A DNA stretch of 64,000 nt from Clostridiales bacterium. Its GTDB lineage: Bacteria; Bacillota; Clostridia; Oscillospirales; Acutalibacteraceae. The number at the start of each line of letters is the position of its first letter. The first letter of the stretch is position 1. Of this stretch, positions 46,580 through 55,836 are shown one piece after another. Below the pieces are notes generated by a model that worked only from the letters and a program-made list of their open reading frames with translations, made no database searches and was not told the origin of the DNA. The position numbers and the translations under genes were made by a program. The DNA lies in the NCBI GenBank assembly GCA_024690965.1, contig JAILOG010000019.1:1-64000 (forward strand). Direction: 5' to 3'.

Positions 46580-49063
46580 ATGAATATTAAAATAGCGCTC
46601 GCAGGTAATCCAAACTGCGGAAAGACTACTTTGTTTAACGCCCTGACAGGCTCCAATCAGTTTGTAGGAAACTGGCCAGGTGTTACAGTTGAAAAAAAAG
46701 AAGGAAAACTTAAAAAGCACGATAACGTTACAATAACCGACCTGCCGGGAATATATTCGCTTTCGCCGTACACATTGGAAGAGGTTGTCGCGCGTAATTA
46801 TCTGATAGAAGAACGTCCGGACGCTATACTTAACATAATTGACGGAACAAACTTAGAGAGAAATCTATATCTTACAACTCAGCTTACGGAGCTTGGAATA
46901 CCTGTTGTGCTTGCTGTTAACATGATGGATGTTGTGAGAAAAAATGGCGACAAAATAAACACCGAGGAGCTTTCAAGAAAGCTTGGATGCAAAATCGTAG
47001 AAATTTCCGCATTAAAGGGTACGGGTATAGAGGAAGCCGCGAATGCTGCCATTGATGCGGCACAGGGCAAAAAAACCGTTCCGATGCATACATTTTCCGG
47101 AAGTGTTGAACACGCTTTGGCTCATATAGAAGAAGCTGTTATTCACGATTTGCCCGAGCGTGAACAGCGTTGGTATTCGATAAAGCTTTTTGAGCGTGAC
47201 GAAAAGGTTATTGAAAAATTAGGTATTTCATCGGAAAGGCTTAAGCATATCGAGCAGGATATACAATCGGTGGAAGAAGAATTCGACGACGATGCAGAGT
47301 CGATAATCACTAATGAAAGATATGTTTACATAGCCGAGCTTATGAAATCGTGCTATAAAAAGAAGAACAAGGGCAAGTTGACTACTTCCGATAAAATTGA
47401 TATGGTGGTAACTAACAGGTTTGCCGCTTTGCCGATTTTTGCCGCTATTATGTTTATTGTGTATTTCGTTTCTGTTACAACTGTAGGCACCTGGGCTACG
47501 GACTGGGCAAATGACGGGGTTTTCGGTGACGGCTGGCATTTGTTTGCGATAGGCGCAGGCGAATATGAGGAAGCGTCTGAAGAATATGCCGATGCATTTA
47601 ACGCGGTAGATGCCTTTATTGGACTTGAGGGTAGCGGATATGAGAAGTTAGAAGAAGCCATAGACGCTGAATCTGAAAGCTTTGACTCCGCAAAAGCTTT
47701 TTCTGAACTAAAAGCTTATTCCGCGCAGTTCGCGGCAGAAACAGAAGCGTCTTATACTTTGGTGGATGAAGATACTCTCGCCACCGAGGATGTTACGTAC
47801 ACAACACAAGATTTGGCTGACGCGACTGTAATTCTTGAAAAATACGAATTTGAAGAACCCGATCCCGCAAATTACGGCGTGTGGGTTCCCGGTATACCCG
47901 CGCTTCTGGAAAACGCTCTTGACAGCGTTAATTGCGCAGAATGGCTTAAAGGGCTTATACTTGACGGTATTGTAGCCGGTGTTGGCGCGGTTTTGGGATT
48001 TGTACCTCAAATCCTCATACTGTTCATCTTTTTGGCGTTTTTGGAAGCCTGCGGATATATGGCGCGTATTGCGTTCGTTATGGATAGGATTTTCAGAAAA
48101 TTCGGATTGTCCGGCAAGTCGTTTATACCGATACTTATAGGAACAGGCTGCGGCGTACCGGGGATTATGGCGTCGCGAACTATTGAGAATGAGCGTGACC
48201 GCCGTATGACGATTATGACAACAACATTTATTCCGTGCGGAGCAAAGCTTCCGTTTATCGCCATGATAGCAGGCGCTGTTTTCGGCGGAGCGGCTTGGAT
48301 AGCACCGTCAGCGTATTTTTTGGGTATGGCGGCGATAATTGTATCGGGCATTATTCTAAAAAAGACGAAAATGTTTTCGGGAGATCCGGCTCCGTTTGTA
48401 ATGGAGTTGCCGGCATATCATATGCCTACGGTAATCAACGTTTTGCGCTCAATGTGGGAGCGCGGCTGGGCGTTTATTAAAAAAGCGGGAACTATTATCT
48501 TACTGTCAACTATTGTTGTGTGGTTTACTACATATTTCGGATTCACACCCGATGGTTTCAGAATGTTATCCGAAGATGAAGTTGATTTGAGTATTTTGGC
48601 GGCAATCGGAAACGCTTTGGCGTGGATATTTATTCCTTTGGGATTCGGAAACTGGCAGGCAGCGGTTGCCTCTATAACAGGACTTGTGGCAAAAGAAAAC
48701 ATAGTAGGCACTATGGGTATCCTTTACAGCGGAGAAGGGAGCACTTACGCAAATATAGCGTCTGCGTTTACAGCTGTAAGCGGCTACGCGTTTTTGGTAT
48801 TCAACCTGTTGTGCGCGCCTTGCTTTGCGGCAATGGGAGCAATAAAACGTGAAATGAACAGTGCCAAGTGGTTCTGGTTCGCGGTTGGATATCAAACAAT
48901 GTTCGCGTACCTTACGGCGCTTGTTGTAAATCAAGTTGGCAGTATGTTTGTGGGAAAAGGAAATATTATAGGTTTTATAATTGCACTGTTAGTTGTGGCT
49001 TTGGCAGTATTTATGCTTGTAAGACCGTATAAAGAATCAAACAGGCTTACGATAAAGCATTAA
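46580..49063 (+). CDS. feoB: Ferrous iron transporter FeoB
   Basis: 827 residues, GAAGGAG before ATG. N-terminal G-domain: G1 GNPNCGKTT at 9-17, NWPGVTVEKKEG switch I, DLPGIYSLSPYTLEE (G3 and switch II), NMMD (G4), SALKGTG (G5). Helical GDI domain to about 270; membrane part from about 280 with the Gate motif GIPALLENALDS, DGIVAGVGAVLGFVPQI and GTGCGVPGIMASRTIENERDRRM. Between the first membrane helix and the Gate is a long acidic insert (about residues 315-435, rich in Glu/Asp/Ala), probably outside the cell. It imports Fe2+ in anaerobic conditions. Confidence 0.95.
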   Translation: MNIKIALAGNPNCGKTTLFNALTGSNQFVGNWPGVTVEKKEGKLKKHDNVTITDLPGIYSLSPYTLEEVVARNYLIEERPDAILNIIDGTNLERNLYLTTQLTELGIPVVLAVNMMDVVRKNGDKINTEELSRKLGCKIVEISALKGTGIEEAANAAIDAAQGKKTVPMHTFSGSVEHALAHIEEAVIHDLPEREQRWYSIKLFERDEKVIEKLGISSERLKHIEQDIQSVEEEFDDDAESIITNERYVYIAELMKSCYKKKNKGKLTTSDKIDMVVTNRFAALPIFAAIMFIVYFVSVTTVGTWATDWANDGVFGDGWHLFAIGAGEYEEASEEYADAFNAVDAFIGLEGSGYEKLEEAIDAESESFDSAKAFSELKAYSAQFAAETEASYTLVDEDTLATEDVTYTTQDLADATVILEKYEFEEPDPANYGVWVPGIPALLENALDSVNCAEWLKGLILDGIVAGVGAVLGFVPQILILFIFLAFLEACGYMARIAFVMDRIFRKFGLSGKSFIPILIGTGCGVPGIMASRTIENERDRRMTIMTTTFIPCGAKLPFIAMIAGAVFGGAAWIAPSAYFLGMAAIIVSGIILKKTKMFSGDPAPFVMELPAYHMPTVINVLRSMWERGWAFIKKAGTIILLSTIVVWFTTYFGFTPDGFRMLSEDEVDLSILAAIGNALAWIFIPLGFGNWQAAVASITGLVAKENIVGTMGILYSGEGSTYANIASAFTAVSGYAFLVFNLLCAPCFAAMGAIKREMNSAKWFWFAVGYQTMFAYLTALVVNQVGSMFVGKGNIIGFIIALLVVALAVFMLVRPYKESNRLTIKH

Positions 49064-49113
49064 TAATTATGCTGTAAATCAGCGCGATTTTGATATGTTA
49101 GGAGGAACACAAT

Positions 49114-49284
49114 ATGCTTGAATGGATAGCAAATAATTTATCTACGATTGTAATTTCTTTAATATTGATTGCAGTGGTCGCGCTTATCGTTATAAAAACC
49201 GCTGTTGATAAGCGAAACGGAAAATCAAGCTGTAGCTGTGGTTGTCAGAATTGCGCTATGCGGGATTCGTGTCATAAAAAATAA
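49114..49284 (+). CDS. FeoB-associated Cys-rich membrane protein
   Basis: 56 residues, AGGAGG before ATG 49114. One N-terminal transmembrane helix (IANNLSTIVISLILIAVV and onward) followed by a short Cys-rich cytosolic tail CSCGCQNCAMRDSC. This matches the FeoB-associated Cys-rich membrane protein family that follows feoB in many Firmicutes; cysteines may bind iron or a cluster. Too short for automatic ORF lists, but the position and sequence are clear. Confidence 0.9.
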   Translation: MLEWIANNLSTIVISLILIAVVALIVIKTAVDKRNGKSSCSCGCQNCAMRDSCHKK

Positions 49285-49300
49285 TGCTTAAAAATTAACG

Positions 49301-49350
49301 GGAGCGCTTCTTATCATTTGCGGTAAAAAGCGCTTCCTACTTTTATTTTA
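49301..49350 (+). terminator. Terminator of the feo operon
   Basis: GGAGCGCTT and AAGCGCTTCC form a stem with a wide loop, followed by TACTTTTATTTT. It is 16 nt after the Cys-rich protein gene. Confidence 0.7.
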
Positions 49351-49360
49351 ATTAAATATA

Positions 49361-49389
49361 TTGTATTAACGCCGATGTTCTGGTATAAT
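49361..49389 (+). promoter_or_regulatory. Promoter of the peroxiredoxin gene
   Basis: TTGTAT (49361-49366), 17-bp spacer, TATAAT (49384-49389), 31 nt before ATG 49421. Confidence 0.75.
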
Positions 49390-49420
49390 GCTTTAAAACG
49401 AACCGAAAGAAGGAATATAT

Positions 49421-49891
49421 ATGCTAAAAGCAGGCGATAAAGCCCCTGATTTTAATTTGTCCGATAAAAACGGTAATACGGTTTCATTAAAGGACTTTGC
49501 AGGAAAAAAGACGGTAATATATTTTTATTCAAAGGATAATACATCGGGCTGTACACGGCAAGCTAAGGCTTTTGCGGAATTATACAGCGAGATAAAAGAG
49601 CATAATGCGGAGGTCATAGGAATAAGCAAAGACAGCGCAGCTTCTCATTTAAAATTTGCCGAAAAGCACGAACTGCCGTTTGTTTTGCTTTCAGACCCCG
49701 AGCTTGACGCCATAAAAGCTTATGATGTTTGGCAGGAAAAGAAGATGTACGGCAAAACTACCATGGGTGTTGTACGCACGTCATATATTATAGACGAAAA
49801 CGGAGTTATAGAAAAAGCGATGCCGAAAGTTAAGCCCGACACAAACGCCGCCGATGTTTTAAGCTTTTTGAAGGGCGGCGCAAAGGGCTGA
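49421..49891 (+). CDS. bcp: Thiol peroxidase, Bcp/PrxQ type
   Basis: 156 residues, GAAAGAAGGA before ATG. Thioredoxin fold: GDKAPDFNLSDKNGNTVSLKDF, then the peroxidatic Cys in NTSGCTRQAKAF (the usual TPGCTxEA is altered: Ser for Pro, Arg-Gln for x-Glu) and DVWQEKKMYGKTTMGVVRTSYIID. The resolving Cys common five residues after the first is absent, giving a 1-Cys or intermolecular mechanism. It reduces peroxides with thioredoxin-like donors. Followed 1 nt later by a membrane zinc-ribbon gene. Confidence 0.92.
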   Translation: MLKAGDKAPDFNLSDKNGNTVSLKDFAGKKTVIYFYSKDNTSGCTRQAKAFAELYSEIKEHNAEVIGISKDSAASHLKFAEKHELPFVLLSDPELDAIKAYDVWQEKKMYGKTTMGVVRTSYIIDENGVIEKAMPKVKPDTNAADVLSFLKGGAKG

Positions 49892-49892
49892 T

Positions 49893-50294
49893 ATGAAGTT
49901 TTCCGATAAGCTGAGGCTGTGGCTTCAAAACAGATACGGCTTTGACGAGTTGTATTTGTTTTTATCTTTTGTGTGTTTGGTATTCATTTTGCTTTCCGTT
50001 ATTCCGCCGCTGAGGATACTGGGTATTTTCGCGGCTGCGGGTATTTGTTACAACACATTTCGCTTCCTTTCAAAAAATATTGAGGCGCGCCAAAAAGAAA
50101 GAGAATTTTACCTTAAACGCAGAGATACCGTAAAAGTTAATTTTAACCTTTTAAAAAAGCGCATTAAAGACAGAAAGACCTATAAATATTTTAAATGCAC
50201 ATCTTGCAAGGCTGTTTTGCGTGTGCCGAAGGGCAGGGGGAAAATTGAGGTAACCTGTCCTAAATGCAAATCAAAATTTATAAAGAAATCTTGA
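49893..50294 (+). CDS. Membrane protein with C-terminal zinc ribbon
   Basis: 133 residues, ATG 49893, next to bcp. Two membrane helices at about 20-65 (LYLFLSFVCLVFILLSVIPPL, FAAAGICYNTF), a basic linker, and a C-terminal zinc ribbon with CTSCKAVLRVPKGRGKIEVTCPKCKSKF (CxxC...CxxC). It is common in Clostridia without a known role. Co-transcribed with bcp, perhaps a membrane redox or quality-control factor; function unknown. Confidence 0.78.
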   Translation: MKFSDKLRLWLQNRYGFDELYLFLSFVCLVFILLSVIPPLRILGIFAAAGICYNTFRFLSKNIEARQKEREFYLKRRDTVKVNFNLLKKRIKDRKTYKYFKCTSCKAVLRVPKGRGKIEVTCPKCKSKFIKKS

Positions 50295-50299
50295 CACAG

Positions 50300-50331
50300 A
50301 CGGGCTTTCGGTGACAATGCCGGAAGCCCGT
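50300..50331 (+). terminator. Terminator-like hairpin after the zinc-ribbon gene
   Basis: ACGGGCTTTCGG with CCGGAAGCCCGT (one G-T) and an 8-nt loop. The following sequence TTGATTGGTTT is only partly T-rich. Confidence 0.6.
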
Positions 50332-50469
50332 TGATTGGTTTATAAAAAGATAACAAAACACCGAAATCAGCAAATATTATGCTGTGGTATTGCAATTTTT
50401 TTGTTATATGATATAATAATTAAAATGGTGTTGTTTGCCGACATATTATTAAAGAAAATTGGTGATAAA

Positions 50470-52188
50470 ATGCGTAAATATAAAGTAATAATCAAAAAAA
50501 CGGCGGCACTTATCACTATGCTTGCTTTGGTGCTTTCGGCAGGTAATATGTTTCTAAATGCAAAGACTGAAGCCGTGAGCTTTAATGACATAAACAACGA
50601 GAGCGTATTTTTAATGCAGGAGGAAAGCGGTACCTGTACGCTTGTTTCCATGGCTATGCTTTTGCGCCGCACCGCGCTTGCCGCGGGTGACGAAAGCTGG
50701 CAGAGCATTACACCGGACGCAATTCGCAAAGACGCATGGCTTGAGGGCGTTGGCCTTTATTACAGCTTTGAATATCGTGGCATAAAAATCGATCACGGAA
50801 ACTTAAACGGCGATATAACAAATGAAGAAATTCTCAAAGAGCTTTTGGATAAACACCCCGAGGGAATTGTTATTCTTGATTATGAAACGCCTCACGCGGT
50901 GCTTTTGACTGATTATGAGGACGGAGTGTTTTACTGCGCAGATCCCTCTGTGGGCGGAGGCAGAATATCAATTGACGGAGCTTACGGCGTGCGCGCGGAT
51001 AATGCCGATTCTTATTGGTATGTTTCCTCTCATGAAACCGTTATTGAGAAAATTGAGCCTGATAGTGATGACGATTTGTCTGAGAGTATGCTTGAAGGTA
51101 TTGACGATTTGATTCTTATGTGCGACCTTGAGAGATTTTCAGTCAACACGGGAAAAACGGCTGTGTTTAATTTTAATGTTCAAGACGATAAAGATTATGC
51201 CCTTATCGTGGAGAAAGACGGAAAGCTTTATGAGCATTTTGCGGCGCCGAGTAATCCTTTTGTGTACACGTTCTACTGTCAGGGCGTATATAAGGTCTAT
51301 ATAAAGGCTGATAACGGCGACGAAGAAATCTTTTTATCAAATCCTGTTTTTGTGAACGTAACCTCAAATGATGATGAAATGATTATTATTCTTGAAGATG
51401 AAGTGCAAAACAGCGACAAATTAACAGGCGACATTGACCTTGACGGTATTGTAAGCATGTCTGACGTTACTTATTTGCAGCAGGCTGTGGCAAGCCTTGT
51501 TATCCTTGATGACAATATGACCCAAAATGCCGACGTAAACGGCGACGGTGAGATAAATATGGGAGATATCACATATCTTCAAAAATACCTGGCACACCTT
51601 GTAGAGGAGCTTGAAAACAATTCTTCGGCAGAATATGAGGGATTTAATTATTATGGTGAAAACGTAAAGACAATAAAGCACTACAACAAATCAGGTATGC
51701 TTGAATGTGAGGATGTTTATTATCTGAACACTGCCGATGAGTATGATCAGACCCAGCAGTATACATACGACGAAAGCGGAAGATGCACAGGCGCGGTAAT
51801 TATAACAGACAAAGATATACTTGCCCGCCAGACGGTATACGGTGACGGCGGAAAGCCGATGCAGTCTATATTCAGATACGGCGACAGAATAATATACACA
51901 TACAGATACGAATATGATGAGCAGGCCGGAGAAGAAAAAATAACCTGCCTCGATTTGGCTGAAAATGTGCTTTATTACATAACAAAGCTTGAAGATTTAG
52001 AGACAAACAGCACCGTAATAACGACATATCTAAGTGACGACAGTATAACGGGCTGTGTTGTTATTGCACACGACGAAAACGGAGATGTTGCCGATTATCA
52101 TTACGATAACTGCGGAAATCTTATAATAGTAAGAAAAACAGTTAACGGAATACTCACACAGTCTACGAATATGATCTTTTACGGATAA
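50470..52188 (+). CDS. Secreted C39-like peptidase with dockerin and YD-type repeats
   Basis: 572 residues from ATG 50470 (signal peptide KVIIKKTAALITMLALVLSA); an upstream extension to 50335 is non-coding. Residues about 35-165 form a papain-like/C39_2 domain with C56 (SGTCTLVSM), H142 (TPHAVLLTDY) and D158 (ADPSVGGG). Residues about 319-378 carry a type I dockerin with two calcium-loop repeats, GDIDLDGIVSMSDVTYL and ADVNGDGEINMGDITYL. The C-terminal 180 residues are tyrosine-rich and resemble YD/RHS repeats (YDESGRC, YRYEYDEQAG). It should be secreted and attached to a cohesin-bearing scaffold; the peptidase substrate is unknown. Confidence 0.86.
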   Translation: MRKYKVIIKKTAALITMLALVLSAGNMFLNAKTEAVSFNDINNESVFLMQEESGTCTLVSMAMLLRRTALAAGDESWQSITPDAIRKDAWLEGVGLYYSFEYRGIKIDHGNLNGDITNEEILKELLDKHPEGIVILDYETPHAVLLTDYEDGVFYCADPSVGGGRISIDGAYGVRADNADSYWYVSSHETVIEKIEPDSDDDLSESMLEGIDDLILMCDLERFSVNTGKTAVFNFNVQDDKDYALIVEKDGKLYEHFAAPSNPFVYTFYCQGVYKVYIKADNGDEEIFLSNPVFVNVTSNDDEMIIILEDEVQNSDKLTGDIDLDGIVSMSDVTYLQQAVASLVILDDNMTQNADVNGDGEINMGDITYLQKYLAHLVEELENNSSAEYEGFNYYGENVKTIKHYNKSGMLECEDVYYLNTADEYDQTQQYTYDESGRCTGAVIITDKDILARQTVYGDGGKPMQSIFRYGDRIIYTYRYEYDEQAGEEKITCLDLAENVLYYITKLEDLETNSTVITTYLSDDSITGCVVIAHDENGDVADYHYDNCGNLIIVRKTVNGILTQSTNMIFYG

Positions 52189-52219
52189 GAAAAACAAACA
52201 AAAAGAGAACACTTATAAC

Positions 52220-52256
52220 AAGCCGGGAAAGCTGATTAAAGCGACCCGGCTTTTTG
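52220..52256 (+). terminator. Intrinsic terminator after the dockerin protein
   Basis: AAGCCGGG/CCCGGCTT with a 17-nt loop followed by TTTTTGTG. The sequence from there to the GH25 gene contains an extended -10 (TGATATACT, TATACT at 52378-52383). Confidence 0.82.
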
Positions 52257-52414
52257 TGTGTAATATTTTGGCTGCTTAAGCGTAATATTAAATGCCGCCT
52301 AAAATAAATGTTTTAACGTTATAAAGTGTAATTTGATTTAATTTGTGCGAAGTCTTTCATTTTGTCGAATTATGTGATATACTAAATAAAATGAGAATTT
52401 TTGGAGTTGAAGAT

Positions 52415-53332
52415 ATGAAATCCTACAGGGGAGGAGTATTTAGCTTTATAAAAAACAACAGGCTGATGATAGTTTTGTTATTGGCGGCAGTTGTTGTTTG
52501 CGTTTTAGCGGTTTTCGGCGTTATTTATATCGTTGAGCATTTAAGCGCACAACCCGAAACAATTGTAACAAGCGATACCGACACGGGCGAAAAAATAAGC
52601 TTCTCTTACGGAACGTCGGATAATCAAATAACAGTTGACGTTTTGAGCGATGTGGAGGTCAATACGCTAAATAACGACAATTTTACCGATATTGACGGTT
52701 TAAAATATTATATTGAAAACGGTAAAAAGGCTTCTTTTGCGGGAATAGACGTTTCAGAGTTTCAGCATGAGATAAACTGGGCCGCGGTTAAGCAATCGGG
52801 AATAGAGTTTGCGATGATACGCGCGGGCTTTAGGGGAAGCACCGAAGGCGGACTTTTTGAAGACGGCGTTGTGCGCGCAAATATAGAGGGCGCGATAAAC
52901 AACGGCATAGAAGTGGGGCTTTACTTCTTTTCTCAGGCGACAAGCGAGCAGGAGGCGGTGGAAGAAGCAAAATTTCTCGCTGATATTGCCGATGAATATA
53001 GTGTAACATACCCGCTTGTGTTCGACTGGGAGCGCAATGAAGAATCAGACTCACGTACCCTTAACATAACGCCTGCGCAGGTAACGAAATTTGCGTCGGC
53101 TTTTTGCAAAGAAATTGAAAAGAGGGGATATACCCCTATGATATACTATAATGAGTATTACGGCTATATGCTTTATGATCTAAGCGAATTTAAGGACCAT
53201 AAGATGTGGTATGTTCAATATTCCGACACGCCGAGCTTTTATTATGGATTCGATATGTGGCAATACACTGAAAACGGTCAAATAGACGGTATAGACGGAA
53301 CTGTTGACATCAATGTGTATTTTGAAAGATAA
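52415..53332 (+). CDS. Membrane-anchored GH25 lysozyme-like protein
   Basis: 305 residues from ATG 52415 (GGAG 9 nt upstream); longer starts at 52343 and 52391 lie in or before the promoter. One membrane helix at about 17-42 anchors it. The GH25 domain spans about 108-305: D112 in GIDVSEFQ, catalytic acid pair D204 and E206 in VFDWERN, then YYNEYYG, WYVQYSDTPSFYYGFDMWQY and the terminal GTVDINVY. It cleaves peptidoglycan glycan strands. The linker between helix and domain is rich in Thr/Asp. Single gene with its own extended -10 promoter. Confidence 0.92.
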   Translation: MKSYRGGVFSFIKNNRLMIVLLLAAVVVCVLAVFGVIYIVEHLSAQPETIVTSDTDTGEKISFSYGTSDNQITVDVLSDVEVNTLNNDNFTDIDGLKYYIENGKKASFAGIDVSEFQHEINWAAVKQSGIEFAMIRAGFRGSTEGGLFEDGVVRANIEGAINNGIEVGLYFFSQATSEQEAVEEAKFLADIADEYSVTYPLVFDWERNEESDSRTLNITPAQVTKFASAFCKEIEKRGYTPMIYYNEYYGYMLYDLSEFKDHKMWYVQYSDTPSFYYGFDMWQYTENGQIDGIDGTVDINVYFER

Positions 53333-53346
53333 ATTACGAATAAAAT

Positions 53347-53376
53347 TTGATATTGCGGATATATCTGTGGTATAAT
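53347..53376 (+). promoter_or_regulatory. Promoter of the hydrolase/murF/ddl operon
   Basis: TTGATA (53347-53352), 18-bp spacer, TATAAT (53371-53376), 48 nt before ATG 53424. Genes from here to PAP2 follow with gaps under 30 nt. Confidence 0.75.
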
Positions 53377-53423
53377 CAACAGGTTATCTTATATTAATAA
53401 ATTATTGTACGGGAGCTTACCTG

Positions 53424-54203
53424 ATGATAATAAACATTGACGGTATTAACACAAATTACATAAAACAAGGCGGCGGTGAGGCTTGCCTTTTGCTTCACGG
53501 CTGGGGAGCAAATATAAAGCTTTTTGAACGTTTGATAAACCTTTTATCAAAGAAATATTGTGTTTACGCACTAGATATGCCGGGATTCGGAGAAACCGAT
53601 GAACCGAAAAATACGTGGTGCGTTGATGATTATGTTGATTTTGTTCTGAAATTTGCTGAAAAAATGAATATAACGTCGGCAAACCTTTTGGGACATTCTT
53701 TCGGCGGCAGAGTGATAATTAAAATGGTAACCCGTGAAAGCACGGGTTTAGAGCCGCTTAAAATAACGCTTATAGACAGCGCGGGAATAAAACCGAAAAA
53801 AAGCCTAAAGCAAAAGCTTTCGCTAAGGGCGTATAAAATATCAAGGGCTGTTATGCAAACGCCTCCGCTTAAAAAGATGTTTCCCGATGCTGTTGAGAAT
53901 ATGAGGAAAAAGAGGGGCTCGGCGGATTATAATTCTGCTTCTCCCGTTATGCGCTCAACGCTTGTTAAGGTGGTTAATGAAGATCTTACGCCCTTGCTTA
54001 AAAACATCAAACAATCCACATTGCTTATTTGGGGAGATAAAGACACAGCCACACCTATAGACGACGCACGCCTGATGGAAAAACTTATTCCCGACAGCGG
54101 CTTGGTCGTTGTTAAAGGAAGCGGACATTATTCGTTTTTGGAGCAGCCCGTTTTTGTGGAAAAGGTAATTGCGTCGTTTATGAATTTGGAGGTGAGCGGG
54201 TAA
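53424..54203 (+). CDS. Alpha/beta hydrolase
   Basis: 259 residues. Classic alpha/beta-hydrolase markers: oxyanion region LLLHGWG, nucleophile S92 in LGHSFGG, DMPGFGETDE, acid in WGDKDTATP, and histidine in GSGHYSFLEQP. Substrate unknown; its stop overlaps the murF start (TAATG), so it may act on a cell-wall-related ester or amide. The N-terminal stretch starts directly with a beta strand and there is no signal peptide. Confidence 0.88.
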   Translation: MIINIDGINTNYIKQGGGEACLLLHGWGANIKLFERLINLLSKKYCVYALDMPGFGETDEPKNTWCVDDYVDFVLKFAEKMNITSANLLGHSFGGRVIIKMVTRESTGLEPLKITLIDSAGIKPKKSLKQKLSLRAYKISRAVMQTPPLKKMFPDAVENMRKKRGSADYNSASPVMRSTLVKVVNEDLTPLLKNIKQSTLLIWGDKDTATPIDDARLMEKLIPDSGLVVVKGSGHYSFLEQPVFVEKVIASFMNLEVSG

Positions 54204-55810
54204 TGCTTATTTTTGCGCTTATTACAATGTTTTTGCTTGGCTATGCCATCTGTGTGGTTTTCGGCGCCAAGCATTATATGCACATGTATCAGTTGAATTC
54301 GTATAAGCCGCGTGTTCAGCAGCAGTGGATAAAGAAAAACAGCAAAAGCATTTGGGGAAAATCTTTGCCCGCGTTGCTTATTATACCCATATGCCTGCTT
54401 TTTCCCAAAACGGGACTTACTATCGGAGGTATATACTATATCATAATAGCTTATATGAACCGCAGCACAAAAGCGAAAAAACCGCTTGTATATACAAACA
54501 GAGTAAAACGCCTGATGACAACGGTGCTGATTTTGACACTTGGCGCCTGTGTGGGGGCGTTTCTGCCGGCATATTTGACTTTTTTGAACAAATCAACTAT
54601 AAGCTATCAGGATAAAATGTCCGCAAAGCTTGTGCTTTCGCTTGTTACGGTGCTTTATTATATTGCGTTGCCGTATATAGTCCTCATTGCGGATTACATA
54701 AACAAGCCGATAGAAAAAGCAATAAATAATAGATTTATTAAAGAAGCCAAAAACATAATTGCCTCTATGCCCGAGCTTAAGGTTGTGGGGATAACGGGAA
54801 GCTACGGTAAAACCAGCGTAAAGTATTATCTTACATCTTTGCTCTCGGCAAAATATAACGTGCTTATGACGCCCGAAAGCTATAACACGACACTTGGCGT
54901 TGTAAGAACCGTACGCGAGCGCCTTAGAGCCACGCACGAAATATTCGTGTGCGAAATGGGCGCGAGAAATGTAGGCGATATAAAAGAGATATGCGACATT
55001 GTTCATCCTAAATACGGCATAATAACCTCGGTAGGACCTCAGCATTTGGAGTCGTTTAAAACCATAGACAACATAAAGAAAACAAAGTTTGAGCTTGCGG
55101 ATTCTTTACCCGAAGACGGAATCGCTTTTCTTAACGCAAATGATGAGAATATCAAGAGCGTGGGATATAACAGAAAAAATATAACTTACGGTGTAGATGA
55201 AGGCGACTATAAGGCTTGTGATCTTAAGCTTTCATCAAAGGGAACGTCATTTACAATGATATGCCCAAACGGTGAAAAAGCGGAGTTTTCAACAAAGCTT
55301 ATCGGCAGGCACAATGTTCAAAACGTTGCGGGCGCGATCGCCTGCGCAAATACGCTCGGCGTTCCGCTTTCTTCTTTACAGGCACCCGTAAGGCGTTTAG
55401 AGGCGGTAGAGCATAGATTAAAGCTTAAAAAACAGGGCAGAATCACAATAATTGACGACGCGTATAACTCCAATCCAAATGGAACAAAGGTAGCTTTAAG
55501 TACGCTTGCGATGTTTGACGGGATAAAGGTTGTTGTAACACCGGGAATGGTAGAGCTCGGCGACAAACAAGATTTTTATAACAAAGACTTCGGTGAACGT
55601 TGCGCGGACGTTTGCGACTATATTATCCTTGTGGGCAAAAAACAAACGGAAAGCATCGCCTTGGGCGTGCGAGAAAAGGAATTTGACGAAAGCAAACTTA
55701 TAATATGCGACACAATAGACGAAGCTTTCAAGCAACTTTATATGATAGACGCTCAGGGAAAAGAACTTATCGCGTTGCTTGAAAACGATTTGCCCGACAA
55801 CTTTCTTTAA
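54203..55810 (+). CDS. murF: UDP-MurNAc-tripeptide D-Ala-D-Ala ligase with N-terminal membrane segment
   Basis: 535 residues. Residues 1-180 contain about five hydrophobic helices (LIFALITMFLLGYAICVVFG, LPALLIIPICLLFP, LMTTVLILTLGACVGAFLP, LSLVTVLYYIALPYIVL), then the Mur ligase core with P-loop VVGITGSYGKTSVKYYL, EMGARNVGDIKEIC, GRHNVQNVAGAIACA, DDAYNSNPNGTKVAL and the C-terminal domain. MurF joins D-Ala-D-Ala to the UDP-MurNAc-tripeptide. A membrane extension is unusual for MurF and should place it at the membrane; related MurF-like proteins with such a leader occur in Clostridia. Next gene is ddl, its substrate supplier. Confidence 0.9.
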   Translation: MLIFALITMFLLGYAICVVFGAKHYMHMYQLNSYKPRVQQQWIKKNSKSIWGKSLPALLIIPICLLFPKTGLTIGGIYYIIIAYMNRSTKAKKPLVYTNRVKRLMTTVLILTLGACVGAFLPAYLTFLNKSTISYQDKMSAKLVLSLVTVLYYIALPYIVLIADYINKPIEKAINNRFIKEAKNIIASMPELKVVGITGSYGKTSVKYYLTSLLSAKYNVLMTPESYNTTLGVVRTVRERLRATHEIFVCEMGARNVGDIKEICDIVHPKYGIITSVGPQHLESFKTIDNIKKTKFELADSLPEDGIAFLNANDENIKSVGYNRKNITYGVDEGDYKACDLKLSSKGTSFTMICPNGEKAEFSTKLIGRHNVQNVAGAIACANTLGVPLSSLQAPVRRLEAVEHRLKLKKQGRITIIDDAYNSNPNGTKVALSTLAMFDGIKVVVTPGMVELGDKQDFYNKDFGERCADVCDYIILVGKKQTESIALGVREKEFDESKLIICDTIDEAFKQLYMIDAQGKELIALLENDLPDNFL

Positions 55811-55836
55811 TACTTAATTTTGGGGGATATGAAGAT

